Origin: Calendula officinalis
Lineage: Eukaryota > Streptophyta > Magnoliopsida > Asterales > Asteraceae
Assembly: GCA_963853835.1 (NCBI GenBank)
Contig: OY970830.1
Location: 41,831,466-41,895,465, forward strand
Length of the DNA: 64,000 nt
Reading direction: 5' to 3'
Part shown: positions 26,084 through 37,014 of the stretch, piece after piece
How positions within the stretch are numbered: position 1 is the first letter of the stretch
Layout: each line of letters opens with the position of its first letter
Program-made: the position numbers and the translations under genes
The notes under the pieces: model-generated
What the model was told of the DNA's origin: nothing
Seen by the model: the letters and a program-made list of their open reading frames with translations, nothing else
The model's database searches: none

Positions 26084-26553
26084 CAGTGGCGGTTCTAGAG
26101 GGTGGGCAAGGTGGGCACCTGCCCACCCTAAATTTTTTCCGATTAGTATAAATTTTTTATATGTCAGCTTATTTTTAGCTTCTGCTCATCAAAATATATA
26201 TAATGTATGAGCGATAACTCATTCACGTCGTATATTAACTTAGTGGTTAACTCATTAATCTTAAAAACATATACTCCCTCCGTCCCTAAATAAAGTTCTT
26301 ATTTCTCCTTCAAGTTTTGTCCCTAAATAAAGTTCTCATTTCTAAAACACTTTCTCTTTCCAATCAAACCTTATATTTTAATAAAAAATAATATCAAATA
26401 CCCCACCTTGATTTAATTTATGATTAGACTTTATTCAAACTAAAATTGATTTTATTTTGTTTACAATTTGACCTTAAAAAAAACATTACTAAAAAATCTG
26501 GCTCCAATCTAAAAATTTGCCCACCTTTAGAAATTATTCTGATACCGCCCCTG
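26084..26553. mobile_element. hAT element 3 (non-autonomous) with a MITE fragment
   Basis: 470 bp, from CAGTGGCGGT to ACCGCCCCTG, with a perfect 8-bp TSD GTCACACA (26076-26083, 26554-26561). The insertion falls on the very end of the solo LTR. It carries the left end of a Stowaway-like MITE (CTCCCTCCGTCCC at about 26274). Confidence 0.85.
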
Positions 26554-26624
26554 GTCACACATCCTATATGTATGAATAATATATTTACATTATTTGTTAA
26601 TACGAATAATATATTTACATTATT

Positions 26625-26810
26625 TTATGTGTTCATTAAAGTTAAATTTTGTTCTCATAAATTTTCTTTCTATACAATAATCAGTTTAATAAGGAAAATA
26701 TGTAAAATATAAGGGTTATAATTTAAAATTTGTAAAAAAGGAAGGGTCAGTGCGTGACTCTCTGTAAGATTTGTAAAAGAGGAAGGGTTGGTTACCCTTT
26801 ATATATAATT
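26625..26810 (-). repeat. right partner of a distant inverted pair (with 1759-1910)
   Basis: Inverted copy of 1759-1910, sharing 'cagtgcgtgactctctg', 'gaggaagggttgg', 'ttatatataatt' and 'gttctcataaattttc'. A related end also lies at about 31580-31645. Confidence 0.6.
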
Positions 26811-27233
26811 AACTTATATTAACCTATATATACATTTACCATACTTATATATACACTAGAGGGGTACCCGCGCAATGCGGCGGCGGGTACCCTGTGTGAC
26901 TATATTTTGCGTCGAACAAATGTTGTTCGGTTACAAGTGCCTAATCCTTGAAAAAAATCGTCAATTGATTTAAATACCTCCTATGAGTTCCATAACTAGT
27001 GACAATGATGAAATCAAACAGAAAAATTAAAATTACTATTAGATGGACACAAATATGATAAATAAGTAATTTCATTTAAGTAGTAAAAATTAATCATAGA
27101 AGCTCAAATCATTAGAGCGTTTTGTTAATAAAATAGCAAGTGTGTTGGTTAAAAATAAAATAAATATAACACTTCTGTATGTAGAGGTTTAATTTCTACA
27201 AATTTTCAGTTAATTTTTTTTTTGAACGGCAAA

Positions 27234-27563
27234 TTCTAAGACTGCTCCCAATGGTGGTGGTCACTGATATCGTCAGTTGTTGCCAAATCAACGCCACCTC
27301 AATTCACCCTCCAACCGACACTAAACTGACGTACCCATGTCAACAATACTACTTCCCTTTAATTTTTTGGGACCCACCATTACAAAACACATACGCACAA
27401 AATACCCCTTTAGGCCCCACCAGACAACCGGCAGAACCCAACTCCTCCGTCTCCAGACTGGCGAGGTACCAACTGGCGGAACAACTGACGGAGTCGTGCC
27501 AATGGTGTCACTCAACTGGCGGAAAAGTGGCGGAAAAGAGACGCAATGGTTGGCAGCACTCTA
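27234..27563. mobile_element. MITE-like element
   Basis: Imperfect inverted ends, 'taagactgctcccaatgg' and (reversed) 'ttagagtgctgccaacc', bound a 330-bp segment inside the Helitron. Superfamily not determined. Confidence 0.4.
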
Positions 27564-27594
27564 ATCTACACCTAATTTTCAGCTATGTACACGA

Positions 27595-27650
27595 CGGGAC
27601 TTGCACCCTCAACCACAAGGTTGTAAGGCAAACATCATACTGCTAGACCA
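27595..27650 (-). repeat. weak tRNA-like segment
   Basis: The minus strand reads 'tggtctagcagtatg' (A-box-like) and 'gagggtgcaagtccc' (B-box-like). Possible SINE remnant. Confidence 0.25.
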
Positions 27651-27874
27651 AAGACCCTTAAACACAATTAGATAACAATTAATATATACACAAACCACAT
27701 AATGGAAATCGAACTGATTTGAATACTTACAATGCAATGAGCATTAAGGAAACACCAAGAAGTTAAAGTCTTTGTTTACAAAGGATGTTTAATGATAAAA
27801 ATCGATCAACATATGAAAGTGTGCAATATAAAATGTATAGAAGAAGTTTGTATTCTTATGCAAACATAAATGAT

Positions 27875-27971
27875 AAACTAACCAATCAACTAATACATTT
27901 CTCATATTCACACTTATGTCGTTTTGTAGTTTTTCAATGTAATCGATCAATGGTCTTCTCTTTACCTCCAT
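27875..27971 (-). pseudogene. A-type cyclin fragment captured in the Helitron
   Basis: The frame begins 'MEVKRRPLIDYIEKLQ' and continues 'MRNVLVDWLV'. This matches the start of the cyclin box of plant A-type cyclins (KRRPL...MRxILVDWLVEV). The frame then runs into unrelated sequence after DWLV, as expected at an exon edge. Without the rest of the cyclin box it cannot encode a working cyclin. Confidence 0.65.
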
Positions 27972-29250
27972 CTGAATTCAAAATCAAAAATCAAATTCAA
28001 ATAAACTTAATATGGAACATATCAATTAAGTGAGAATATAGGCTGTCATTTCCATTGCCCCATTCCCCATATTATTCAGCTAGTACATTAAACGATCGAG
28101 AGAACCGTTCAGATCAAATCCATATTTCACAGGCAGTGTAGTCTCATCTACAAAGTAACGCAAGTTATAATTCAGAATCAGTAAATTAAACATAATAACA
28201 AAATTTATAGTAACATTAAACAAAATACATCAAGTTCTCAGATCTCATATAGATCATTTATGCTCACAACTTTACAGCTCCAGCCACCATTATAACAGAA
28301 GATGGTAATTGACTGTATGAAGATGGTAATACTTTTTCATCCATTACACATTTAATAACATCAACAACTCACCTGAAATCATCTAAAAATCTTAGTATAA
28401 TCACATAAACATTAATATTCTTTCATTTGTAAAAAGTTTATGAGTTACAAACATAATATGTACAAAAATCATCCTTTCTCTAGTAACCTATTAAATATAT
28501 TTGGTGTTGTAGTTGATGGTTCGGTTCCAAAATCTTTGTGAGGTATTGCATCAACATAACCAGCAAATCCTATACATAAACACTTATCAACATAGTTGAC
28601 TAAATAAATCAATATTCCGTTCATACTTACACATGATTTGCACAAAATTAATTAGTATACCTTGAACAATGGATGATCCAGTTTCGATGAGGAGCTCAAA
28701 CCGAAGCTTCTTGTACCACTTATTACTTTTATTTGCTGAGTTGTTTGGATGAGTAAAGTTAAAACCCTGGAAGAAAAAAAAAAGAACATATTTATCATAT
28801 CAACGGGGAATGAAGACACAAGTTCGCAACGATTTCTTTCCTACCTACACAACAAACAGAATTTTAATCAGATAATAAAGATTTATATAATTACCAGGTC
28901 ACCTGAGAAGACAGGGGAGAATGTTGTGGTTTTGGATGTTTATGGAAGAGACGGTGGAGGAGGGAGATGTGATGGGGAGAAGAGATGAGAGTGGGAAGGA
29001 GAAAGGAGGTTATGAAACGCTCTATTTGGGAACCTTAAAGTCGGCGGAAGTGGGTTGAAGGAATCGAAGAGGCTGTCTGGCGAAGTGGGTTGAAGGAATC
29101 GAGTAACCGGCGGAAGTGGGTTGAAGGAATCGAGGAGGCTGTCTCGGAACCGTATTTGGGAAATGCGAATCGATTACGCAAAGAATTTAGTTTTGACTCA
29201 AAAAGCATGTATATATTATATAGTTATACGAAGGGAAGTAATTAACATCC

Positions 29251-29325
29251 AAATGGGTAGCTCACTTGGTTAGTCGTTTACTCTAATGACCCGAAGGTCC
29301 GGTGTTCGAATCCTTGTGGTATATT
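29251..29325 (+). repeat. tRNA-derived SINE-like segment
   Basis: 'gggtagctcacttggttag' (A-box) and 'ggtgttcgaatcc' (B-box) lie about 35 bases apart, followed by a T-rich run. The acceptor stem does not pair, so I read it as a SINE head and not a tRNA gene. It is near the 5' end of the Helitron. Confidence 0.45.
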
Positions 29326-29432
29326 TTTTTGATAAAACTAAATCTCTCCAAAAATAGAAAGAAATTGGCTGAATTTTCAAAATGCTATTTAGAGAAAGGT
29401 CATAAATGCTTTATAAGTAGTAAAGATAAAGA

Positions 29433-30046
29433 TTAGGCATACAGTTTTCACTGTTCATAAATATTTTTATTTTAACCCCACAAAATTCTGGATAGTTAAA
29501 TATTAACCCCCTAAAAACTTGATAATTACATTGACGGATGGACAGAGCCACAGATTTTAATAGATTTGTCATAGAAAAGCTAATTATTTGTAGAAAAATA
29601 TCTAATTTAACCGGACGTTTTCATAAGTTACCTAACTTGCTTATATTAGGTTTTTATTTTTCAATTAAATTTTGTTTGTTATATATTTTAGTTACTAATC
29701 ATTCAAATTATTATGTTTAAATTATCTAATTTCTTAATAACAGATTTTACGGAAATAAAGTCGCAACTACTCAGCTCATTTGTTTTTGTAACTTATTTTG
29801 AAACATAGGAGGTACTAAAATGGATTAAAAATACGAACTTTATATACGATATCTATACTATAAAAAATTCTATTCTATTTTTCACATTGATACATTTCAT
29901 AAATTTTATTTTCGAGATAACTAAGAACACGGATTTAGATTTTGATTAGTTTGGTTTACAATTATACTTTCTTTAAACTAAAATTAGTTGATTTTCTTTA
30001 CTATTTAACCTTATTAAAAAAACTCATTCGAGAACCTAACTTACAT
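29433..30046. other. intergenic AT-rich sequence
   Basis: No gene or clear repeat seen. One short ORF (29538-29720) has no protein-like features. Confidence 0.4.
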
Positions 30047-30394
30047 AGTTCATATCATTTGCACACAAAATCAAATTCATTTCGCATCTTTCTCAAATGA
30101 AGTCCCTCCTCTCACTGTCTGATTGAAACACATTCTCTGCTAGAAACCCTAACATGGCAAATGAAAATAGTTGCAAGTGGACGACGGTCACTACTCTCAC
30201 TCTCTGATAAAAACACGCTCTCTGCTAGAACACCCTAAAATGACGATTGAAAATAGCTGCAAGTGGACGACATAGTACTCCCTGAACCAAAGAATACTCA
30301 TCGTCGGTGACGGCGATTTGTGATTTTATCACAGGCTCGCTAAAGCTAAGGAGAACCCTACTTTATGTTTTGTATCCCAGCTTCTTAATATATA

Positions 30395-30658
30395 CTCCCT
30401 CCGTCCCACAAAAAACTTCTCATTTGGCTTTTGCACAAGTTTTTAGGTGATAGTTAGTGGTGAGGTCATTGATAATACTTTTAAATAAAATATAAGGTTG
30501 GGTTGGAGAGAGAAAGATAGTTAGTGGATATTAGTTGGGGGGTCTTTTGTAATAATAGTTTTTTATTGTGTGGAACCCATCAAATATGGGAAATGGGAAG
30601 TTTTTTGTGAGACAGAAATTTAGACTGAAATAAGAAGTTTTTTGTGTGACGGATGGAG
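30395..30658. mobile_element. Stowaway/mariner-like MITE
   Basis: 264 bp, from CTCCCTCCGTCCCACAAA to the inverted end 'gtgacggatggag', flanked by TA on both sides. Confidence 0.8.
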
Positions 30659-31242
30659 TAATATATAACCTATTTTCACTAAATGACAAAAAGCCCTATT
30701 TACCAGCTTGGTAAATGTATTTAGAATGATATGGAGGTAATTATAAAATTTAGAAGGATACAGAGATAATTTATGAATTTGAGAAAGATATAAAAATATT
30801 TTTGAAATTTACAAGGATATAAAAGAAATTATCCATTTAAATTATACTTATAAATATTTAAGTAACACTAATAAAATTAAAATTATTAATTATGATGTAA
30901 ATCGTAATAATATTTATTTTGATAATACATTTAGCAAGTTGGTGAATAGGGCTTTTTGTCATTTACTGAAAATAAGTTATATATTATATATGAAGAATCT
31001 GAGATACTTAACAAAAAATAGAGTTGTTTTTAGCTTTAGTGAGCACGTGAGAAAATCACAAGTCGCCCTCACCGAGTATTCTTTGGTTCATGGAGTACTC
31101 TGTCGTCCACTTGCAACTATTTTTAGTCGCCATTTTAGGGTTTTCTAGCAGAGAGCGTGTTTCTATCAGAGAGTAGTGACCGTTGTCCACTTGCAGCTAT
31201 TTTCAGTCGCCATTTCAGGGTTTCTAGGAGAGAGTTTGTTTC

Positions 31243-31498
31243 TGATGATCACAAAATCTTGATTTAATCCATAGTTTTCTTGAGATATTATTGAAACTTG
31301 GTGAAGAAGAAAAAGAGTTTTAGAGAGAGAAAGTAGAGAGAGGTGGGAGAGAATGAAGCTTCTAGAAAGATGATTTTCAATTAAAATGTAAAAGCTTGAA
31401 ATATAACTAGTCATATACATAGAATTTATACCCTTGACTAGCTATGACTAAATATTCTTTAGTCCCTTAACTATTGTTACAATAAATATAACCCAACA
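31243..31498. mobile_element. possible short solo LTR
   Basis: A 256-bp insertion relative to foldback copy 1, starting TG and ending CCCAACA, with near-matching flanks GTTTC and ATTTC. TG...CA and 5-bp flanks suggest a solo LTR or TRIM element. It contains an 'aataaatat' polyadenylation-like word. Confidence 0.4.
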
Positions 31499-31867
31499 AT
31501 TTCAATCAGAGAGTGACAGTAGTGATTTAATTTGAGAAGGATGCGAAATGAATTTGATTTTGTCTACAAATGATATGAAGTATATATAAATATTATATAG
31601 TAACCAACCTTTTCTCTTTTTACAAATTTTACAGGGAGTACATTTTTTCAAGGAATAATTTGGTCATATTATAAAAAATAAATTCTATGGATGGACTACT
31701 TTGTAATTTCAGCAAACTTAAAAACAATGCTTTTAAAGTATAGGGACTATTTAGCAAATTTTAGTAAACTTAAAAAGAAAATTACCAAAATGAAAAGGTT
31801 GAATCGAACATGAACCTGAATTAATGGGACCAATTTTCTTACCAAGCGTCAGTTGCAACCAAGACAA

Positions 31868-32065
31868 CCCTACTTTTTGTTAAGTAATTTAGCTTCTTAA
31901 TATATAATACATAGCCTATTTTTGCTAAATGACAAAAAAACAGTGTTTACCAACTTGGTAAATGAATTATTATTAATTATTATTTAGAGTAAATTACACG
32001 GAAGGTCCACATGTCATCCTTGTAACTAGTGATATACTACACCTACCTTCTGTATAATTTACTCT
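31868..32065. repeat. foldback-element fragment and small inverted repeat
   Basis: 31868-31975 repeats the inner arm of the foldback family ('accctactttttgttaag', 'cttcttaatatataata', 'ccaacttggtaaatga'). 31985-32065 is a short inverted pair around 'agagtaaattacac' / 'tataatttactct'. Confidence 0.5.
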
Positions 32066-32496
32066 ATTATTTAAGTTAACTTGAATATATTATTTGTGGT
32101 CTACATCCATACATCTTACTTTTAAGCTTATTTTTATTAAAACATACTAACTCAACGGGAGTCCACGATCAACGCTCCTGGTTTGGGCCAAGGGGCAGCG
32201 CCCCTTGCTAGGCTCGAGCTGCCAGATTAGGTTGGAAAATTATAATTTAGGTTAATATTTCTTTAAAAAAATGGATGTAATTCAAAATTTGAATTTGAAT
32301 TTGAAACAAGGTTTTTTTACTCAAAGAATCCGACATATTTGGTGGTTTTTGGTCATTTCTTCAAGGTACGAAATAGATAACACACAATTATTTGTTCTAA
32401 GACGATTTGTTTGATTTTATCCGTTTAAAGATTTCCTGAATACTATCGAAATATTTTAATCTGAAAGTGATCACACGACTTCAGAGAATCGAAGCA
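32066..32496. other. intergenic sequence
   Basis: AT-rich, with a small GC-rich hairpin around 32190-32210 ('aaggggcagcgccccttgc'). No gene seen. Confidence 0.4.
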
Positions 32497-32499
32497 TTT

Positions 32500-33240
32500 T
32501 TTTTAATTGGTAAAGATTTTACCTGGTAAATATATTAAAAAACAAAAATTACAGTACAAGATATATGGATGCATGCCATACATGCTAAAAAACAAACACA
32601 CTACCCGTGCTTCGACCACCTAACTATCAAGAACATGACACCAACATCATAACAAACAAAGACTAACCATAAAACCAAAGACTTAAAAACAACAAATTCA
32701 TCTGCCAATACTTATAAGCGAAGAAGGCAACTTCCAAACATCCAAAAAAGAATCCACTCTACGAGTCTTCTTAAATCGAAAAGTCAATAACTTCAACCTC
32801 ATCGTGTATTTTATAACTTCAATTAATTGCTCTTTCGACCTTTTTTCCTTCTTAAAAAGACGCATGTTTCGTTCTTGCCAAAGAAAATAAGTAGTCGCTT
32901 CTAGAACAAGTTTCGCCACAATACTTTGAATCGAACATTTCTTAGAAATTGGAATTAACCACGAAAGAATATCATTGAACGATGAAGACACAATATGAAT
33001 ACTTGCAAAAGTCTTCATATACTTCCAAATTTGAGACGAGAATATACACTCAAAGAAGAGATGATTATGAGAATCCGGTTGTAGATTACAGAGCGGACAT
33101 TGCAACAAGGATATACCAGGTTTTCTTTTAAAGTCCAAAGGACACGTAGCTGGGGCGAGTCAGAAAATCCAAGAATTCCATTTTCCTTCTTGTTCATCAA
33201 TCGGAAATCAACCAAGATTTCCCCTAAAAATCGCATTTTA
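32500..33240 (-). pseudogene. LINE 3' remnant with RT zinc-binding domain
   Basis: The minus-strand ORF 32698-33138 contains 'CPLCNLQPDSHNHLFFEC' and 'QIWKYMK', the zinc-binding domain found after the reverse transcriptase in plant LINEs (PF13966). A poly-A-like run (T-rich on the plus strand) at about 32497-32505 marks the 3' end. The RT and endonuclease are missing; the upstream part is out of frame, so it is a 5'-truncated copy. Confidence 0.75.
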
Positions 33241-33349
33241 GGAAAGATTTCCCCTAAATTGCCTCAGGACGACTGTACGTTACATCACCCTGCCCGGTCA
33301 AAGATCGCCGGGAGTCTTTTTATTATTATTATTAATTAGTATGTTCATG

Positions 33350-33480
33350 ACATATTTTTTTTTAACAGCAAAATAACAATTATATTAGAAATCTAGCAAG
33401 ATGCTAGAAATTACAAAGGATTAATCAACCAAGGATTCCAACATTACACATTAGAACTCCTATATCTTAACAAATAAAAA
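33350..33480 (-). mobile_element. second LINE-like 3' tail
   Basis: It starts with a T run at 33355-33363, followed by 'aacagcaaaataac' and 'attatattagaaatctagc', typical of a plant LINE 3' end in minus orientation. No coding part. Confidence 0.4.
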
Positions 33481-33806
33481 GATTAAAAACAAATAGAATA
33501 AATTATCATCCAATCAGTATTAAAAATGATATTATTTTGCTCTTTAACTGAATTAAAATTCAGTAATTGAATATCACACCACAACCAGATTAATCTCCAA
33601 TTAATCTCCAAATCACAGTCGTTTGCCGGAGTAGATGACAGGGGAAGGATACCTAATTAAATTGGCGCACATGGGCCAAATTTTAAACATTGGGCTGAAC
33701 TTATTTTATTTTGGGCTTGGGCCAAGTTTTTAATTCAATTGGGCAGGTTTTTTTTTTAGCCTTTTAGGTTGTAGTTTTAAAAATAAGATAGTAAAAATAA
33801 GTAGTA
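33481..33806. other. intergenic sequence
   Basis: No gene or clear repeat. Two tandem 'attaatctccaa' words occur at 33588-33610. Confidence 0.4.
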
Positions 33807-34070
33807 CTCCCTCCGTCTCTAAATAAAGTTCTCATTTCTCTTGGGTACAATATTTAAGGAGAAAGTTAGTGGTGGAGTTATTTGTAATAAATTTGATTAA
33901 AATATAAAGTTGATTTGGAGAGAGAAAGATTGTTAGTGGATAGTTAGTAGTGGGGTTCATGATAATTATATTATTTTATTAAGTGGACCCCGTCAACTTG
34001 TGAAATGGGAACTTTATTTAGGGACAAAAATTCAAGGTGAAATGGGAACTTTATTTAGGGACGGATGGAG
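33807..34070. mobile_element. Stowaway/mariner-like MITE
   Basis: 264 bp, from CTCCCTCCGTCTCTAAATAA to the inverted end 'ttagggacggatggag', with TA on both sides. Confidence 0.8.
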
Positions 34071-34114
34071 TAATTAGTAAGAAATGGTAATAGTTTAATA
34101 AAATAAATAGAAAA

Positions 34115-34256
34115 AGAAATGATGAGATGGAAATAAAAATAATGTGGATGGCGTGGTGAGTATTTCCTGGATAAAGTGGTGTGGTGTGAGTGCATAGGTA
34201 ACAGATGATATGGCAAAAAAAAATAGTGTGGTATGGTGTCCATACCCCATAGTCTA
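34115..34256. repeat. interspersed repeat shared with 5925-6065
   Basis: Same sequence family as inside element X1, here outside any (TA)n element, so it is probably an independent MITE. Confidence 0.5.
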
Positions 34257-35035
34257 ATGAATGGGTCAAAATTAACACCTATAATATACAATATACAAAG
34301 AAATTAAAAAAAAGACACATAAGCTCTTTCATTTCCTATTATTAACTTGATCACACTAGAAGATTTTTCTCTTAATGCAATGTCTTACACTATGTAACCA
34401 AAATAAAATGTAGCAAAAAGTAAAACTGACATGAGAGGAGACTTAGCTCTATAAATATAATCTAAAATTCAATTAAAAAATAACAAACTCTATTCACAAA
34501 ATTTCGTGACGAATAATGGAACATAAATAGAAGTGCCAAAGATTCTTAGAGCATTTGTTCCAAGACAATATTTTTTATGTAATATAAGATGATCCTTGTT
34601 TTTTAAAATCAAGAAAATGAAAACAATAAAATAATTATATAAGTCTACTTTTTGTTTCACATGGGTCTACGAAACAACAAATCAACTAACAGGTCAACAA
34701 AACAACAAATGTGTCAAAAAGGTCAATAAAAAATCGAAAGGATCAAACGGGTCAACGAACCGACGAAAAAGTAAAAGTGTCGATCAAAATTTAGTTTTTA
34801 TGTTACCTGAAATTAAGGGACTACCATGATCGATTGCACTTCCGGCCTACAAGTCCAGTGAGTTATGACGTGGCATTAGATGACATGATATGTTTTCTTT
34901 TATCATAGATAAAGATACCTCTTTTAGCAAGACTCAACCGATGTATGTATGTTCATGATGTTCTTTTAAGCTATTTAATAAAGCACTGATGTGTGTTCAT
35001 GATGTTGTTTTAAGTTATTTAATAAAGTAATTTAC
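34257..35035. other. intergenic AT-rich sequence
   Basis: No gene. A direct repeat of 'gtgttcatgatgtt' with 'taagttatttaataaag' occurs at 34950-35030. Confidence 0.4.
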
Positions 35036-35412
35036 AGGATGTTTGGGATTGCGTTTTGAGATAGATTATCTGCTTATTACGATTTAAAAACACAAATAAT
35101 CTAAAATAAGTATTTGGCAAAAAGTCTGAAATAATCAATTATCTGCGTTTTGGGGTCTTCAAAATGAAGTTTTGAAAAAGTAGGTTGGGAGGAGCTTATT
35201 ACGTTTTGAAAATGACTTATTTGCATTTTACCTATTAACCAAACAAATAATCAAGTTTGCCAAACACTAAAAAAGCTGATTATTGCAATTTTAAACAACA
35301 TAATCAAATCCAAACACAATTTTCATAATCACGTTTTGTAAACACTGATTATCTGATTATCAATTTTAAAAACGCATAACCTATTTTCAATAAGCAATCC
35401 CAAACACCTCCT
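35036..35412. mobile_element. PIF/Harbinger-like MITE
   Basis: Inverted ends GATGTTTGGGATTGCGTTTT and, reversed, GGTGTTTGGGATTGCTTATTG, flanked by TTA on both sides. It is AT-rich with inverted interior. A fragment of the same family lies at 40396-40490. Confidence 0.55.
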
Positions 35413-35956
35413 TAGAAAGTTATAAGGATTAAAAATACACGAAGGGTGACTTTTGACTAATTTTGTTGATTTGACCTGTCTTCTTTACTAGATATTTTGA
35501 TTTATTGTTTGGAGAACACAACAGAAATGTTCAGTTCATAAGTAAATGAGTTGAAGTCACCACTTTTACTTAATTTTGTAGCAGATAATATTAAAGAAAC
35601 AAGGGTTAATTATTTCTTTCCGGTCTTGAATGGGGTTATGAAACAAGAAATTAGATGTACTTCAACATCAGCTTCCTATACACTTCTTAAAGCCAAACAC
35701 CATTTTTAATAATTCTTTTGGTGATGTAGATCAACAGCCTAACAGCATAGGCAACAACATATTCCCACATACATAATTAACAAACAAGGTGATAAAGTAA
35801 CAAGATAATAATCATTTTTTGTTAATTTTTTAAAAGTTACATCATAACTAGAGCATTTTGAGAAGGATATAAAGATGTACAACTAGAAATAAAAGATATA
35901 TTCTAAGTTTTGATTCTAAAAATAAAATCATAAAAAACAATTTAGGCTATTAAAGG
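35413..35956. other. sequence downstream of the snoRNA cluster
   Basis: No gene recognised. It is 3' of the minus-strand snoRNA transcript and may contain its end. Confidence 0.4.
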
Positions 35957-36046
35957 GTTTCTCTCAGACAAATGCCTCGATTCGTCTTCATGATGAATGG
36001 AATGGATATATCAGACTCGTCATCAATGAAATCATCACTGAGAAAC
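35957..36046 (-). ncRNA. box C/D snoRNA, U15/snR63-like
   Basis: Box C GTGATGA (36032-36038) and box D CTGA (35964-35967) are bracketed by a perfect 7-bp stem GTTTCTC/GAGAAAC. A second CTGA (36011-36014) can serve as box D'. The 10-12 nt before box D are complementary to CAAATGCCTCG and those before D' to CTCGTCATC, which are adjacent in the conserved 25S rRNA sequence ...CCAAATGCCTCGTCATC... (rRNA from memory). That pairing suits the U15/snR63 group. Confidence 0.75.
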
Positions 36047-36122
36047 TTTGAATAACCTTTTCAATTTTTTACAAAATTATAAAAGTGAATTTAAAAACAA
36101 ATTTAATATAAAATTAAAATAA

Positions 36123-36252
36123 GAAACTTCAGACATCCAAGGAAGGAGCAAAGCAGCATTAACTCTCAAGCCTGGCGAAGGCGAAAGTTCTTAGTCGGCC
36201 ACTGCGAATGTTTCTGAGAAACAAGCCTTCTAAAATCATCATCACAAGTTCC
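36123..36252 (-). ncRNA. box C/D snoRNA, U16/snR87-like
   Basis: Box C GTGATGATGA (36236-36245) and box D CTGA (36129-36132) with flanking stem GGAACTT/AAGTTTC. The guide before box D is complementary to ACATCCAAGGAAGG, a 14-nt match to the conserved 18S rRNA segment ...CCACATCCAAGGAAGGCAGC.... At about 130 nt it is long for this class. An inner stretch is also complementary to GTTCTTAGTYGG of 18S. Confidence 0.7.
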
Positions 36253-36317
36253 AAAAATCATATTTTAAATCGAAACTTATTATTAAAATATCTTTAAAAA
36301 TCATATTATTATAAACA

Positions 36318-36417
36318 GAACCATCAGAAACCAAAAAATTATCCCCAAACGCTAATTAAAGCTATACGGTCCGCATCATGGTTTGATCTCTCAGAGAGAA
36401 ATCGCATCACTTGGTTC
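36318..36417 (-). ncRNA. box C/D snoRNA candidate, target unknown
   Basis: Box C GTGATGC (36404-36410), D' CTGA (36390-36393), C' ATGATGC and D CTGA (36324-36327), closed by a 6-bp stem GAACCA/TGGTTC. I found no rRNA complement from memory. Confidence 0.6.
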
Positions 36418-36497
36418 AACACAGTTTATAACAACAAAATTAAATGATTTTAATAAATCACAAAAAAAGCTTGTTTTAAAATTAAAAAAATTTGTGG

Positions 36498-36593
36498 AGG
36501 GCTCAGAAAAATAATATGGGTTTGGAGAAAGTTTATCAACCACAAAGAAAATCAGAGTGGTGCATGACTTTCCTAAGTTCTCATCACAGCCCT
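36498..36593 (-). ncRNA. box C/D snoRNA, snR40/U32-like guide
   Basis: Box C GTGATGA (36581-36587) and box D CTGA (36503-36506) with stem AGGGC/GCCCT. D' is CTGA (36552-36555), with a C'-like TTGATAA after it. The guide before D' is complementary to GTGGTGCATG of 18S rRNA; the fifth-nucleotide rule would place the methyl group on a G two bases from the site predicted for the 37015-37091 candidate. Confidence 0.65.
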
Positions 36594-36599
36594 TTCAAC

Positions 36600-36850
36600 T
36601 CAAATTAAAATTTATTGAATTAATAAAATCATATTAAATTAAAATGTGAACAGAAGAAAAAGTAACAGTAAGCTTTTGAATTAACAGCAAACCGTGTCGC
36701 AAAATTTGTTTTCATCACTATTTGCCTGTAAAAACGAGATGCTTACAACATTAATTAAGTCAATGCATCAGATACCATCAGGCATTGAGATTAAAAATTA
36801 ACATTAACACCAAAAGAAAAAAAAAATTATATCAAGGAAAAGTGGAAAAC
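36600..36850 (-). other. part of the snoRNA transcript without a clear snoRNA
   Basis: A box-C-like GTGATGA occurs at 36712-36718 but no canonical box D or terminal stem pairs with it. It may hide a diverged C/D or an H/ACA RNA. Confidence 0.3.
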
Positions 36851-36856
36851 TATAGG

Positions 36857-36941
36857 GCAATCTCAGCCGAAAGATGGTGATAAATTTATGTTAATCACAG
36901 ATAAACATCAGTGAAAATTATTTATTTGCATCATAGATTGC
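36857..36941 (-). ncRNA. box C/D snoRNA, U18-like
   Basis: Box C ATGATGC (36928-36934), box D CTGA (36863-36866), stem GCAATC/GATTGC, and D' CTGA (36908-36911). The guide before box D is complementary to CCGAAAGATGGTGA, a 14-nt match to the conserved 25S rRNA segment ...ACCCGAAAGATGGTGAACTATG..., the known U18 target region. The fifth nucleotide from box D pairs with an A, as expected for U18. Confidence 0.8.
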
Positions 36942-37014
36942 TATAAAACGGTAGAAATATTATCAAACAATCACAAAAAAAATAAAAAAACTGGAGATCA
37001 ATAATTGCAAGTGA

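Larger units (their letters stand above)
26856..29432 (-). mobile_element. Helitron (2.6 kb) with captured gene pieces
   Basis: On the minus strand it starts TCTTTATCTTTACTAC (29432) after an A. It ends with a hairpin (arms GGGTACCCGC/GCGGGTACCC, 26861-26892) and CTAG (26856-26859) before a T. This is the classic Helitron signature with A|T insertion. No Rep/helicase is present. On the minus strand it carries exon-like pieces: a cyclin fragment (27875-27971), 'GFAGYVDAIPHKDFGTEP' (about 28490-28560) and 'WYKKLRFELLIETGSSIVQ' (about 28670-28730). Confidence 0.75.
30047..31645. mobile_element. long foldback element, copy 2, with two insertions
   Basis: It matches the copy at 664-1786 in both arms ('caaattcatttcgcatc', 'ctgctagaaaccctaaca', 'gaaaatcacaagtcgcc'). 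It has received a Stowaway-like MITE (30395-30658) and a 256-bp LTR-like insertion (31243-31498). The right end continues into 'taaccaacc...tacaaattttacagggag', also seen at 1783-1820 and 26730-26800. Confidence 0.6.

Noticed and set aside
29251..29325. A true tRNA gene
   Set aside because: A and B boxes are present but acceptor and anticodon stems do not pair; SINE-like is the better reading.
36700..36800. Another box C/D snoRNA
   Set aside because: A good box C (GTGATGA) exists, but no canonical box D or terminal stem could be found.
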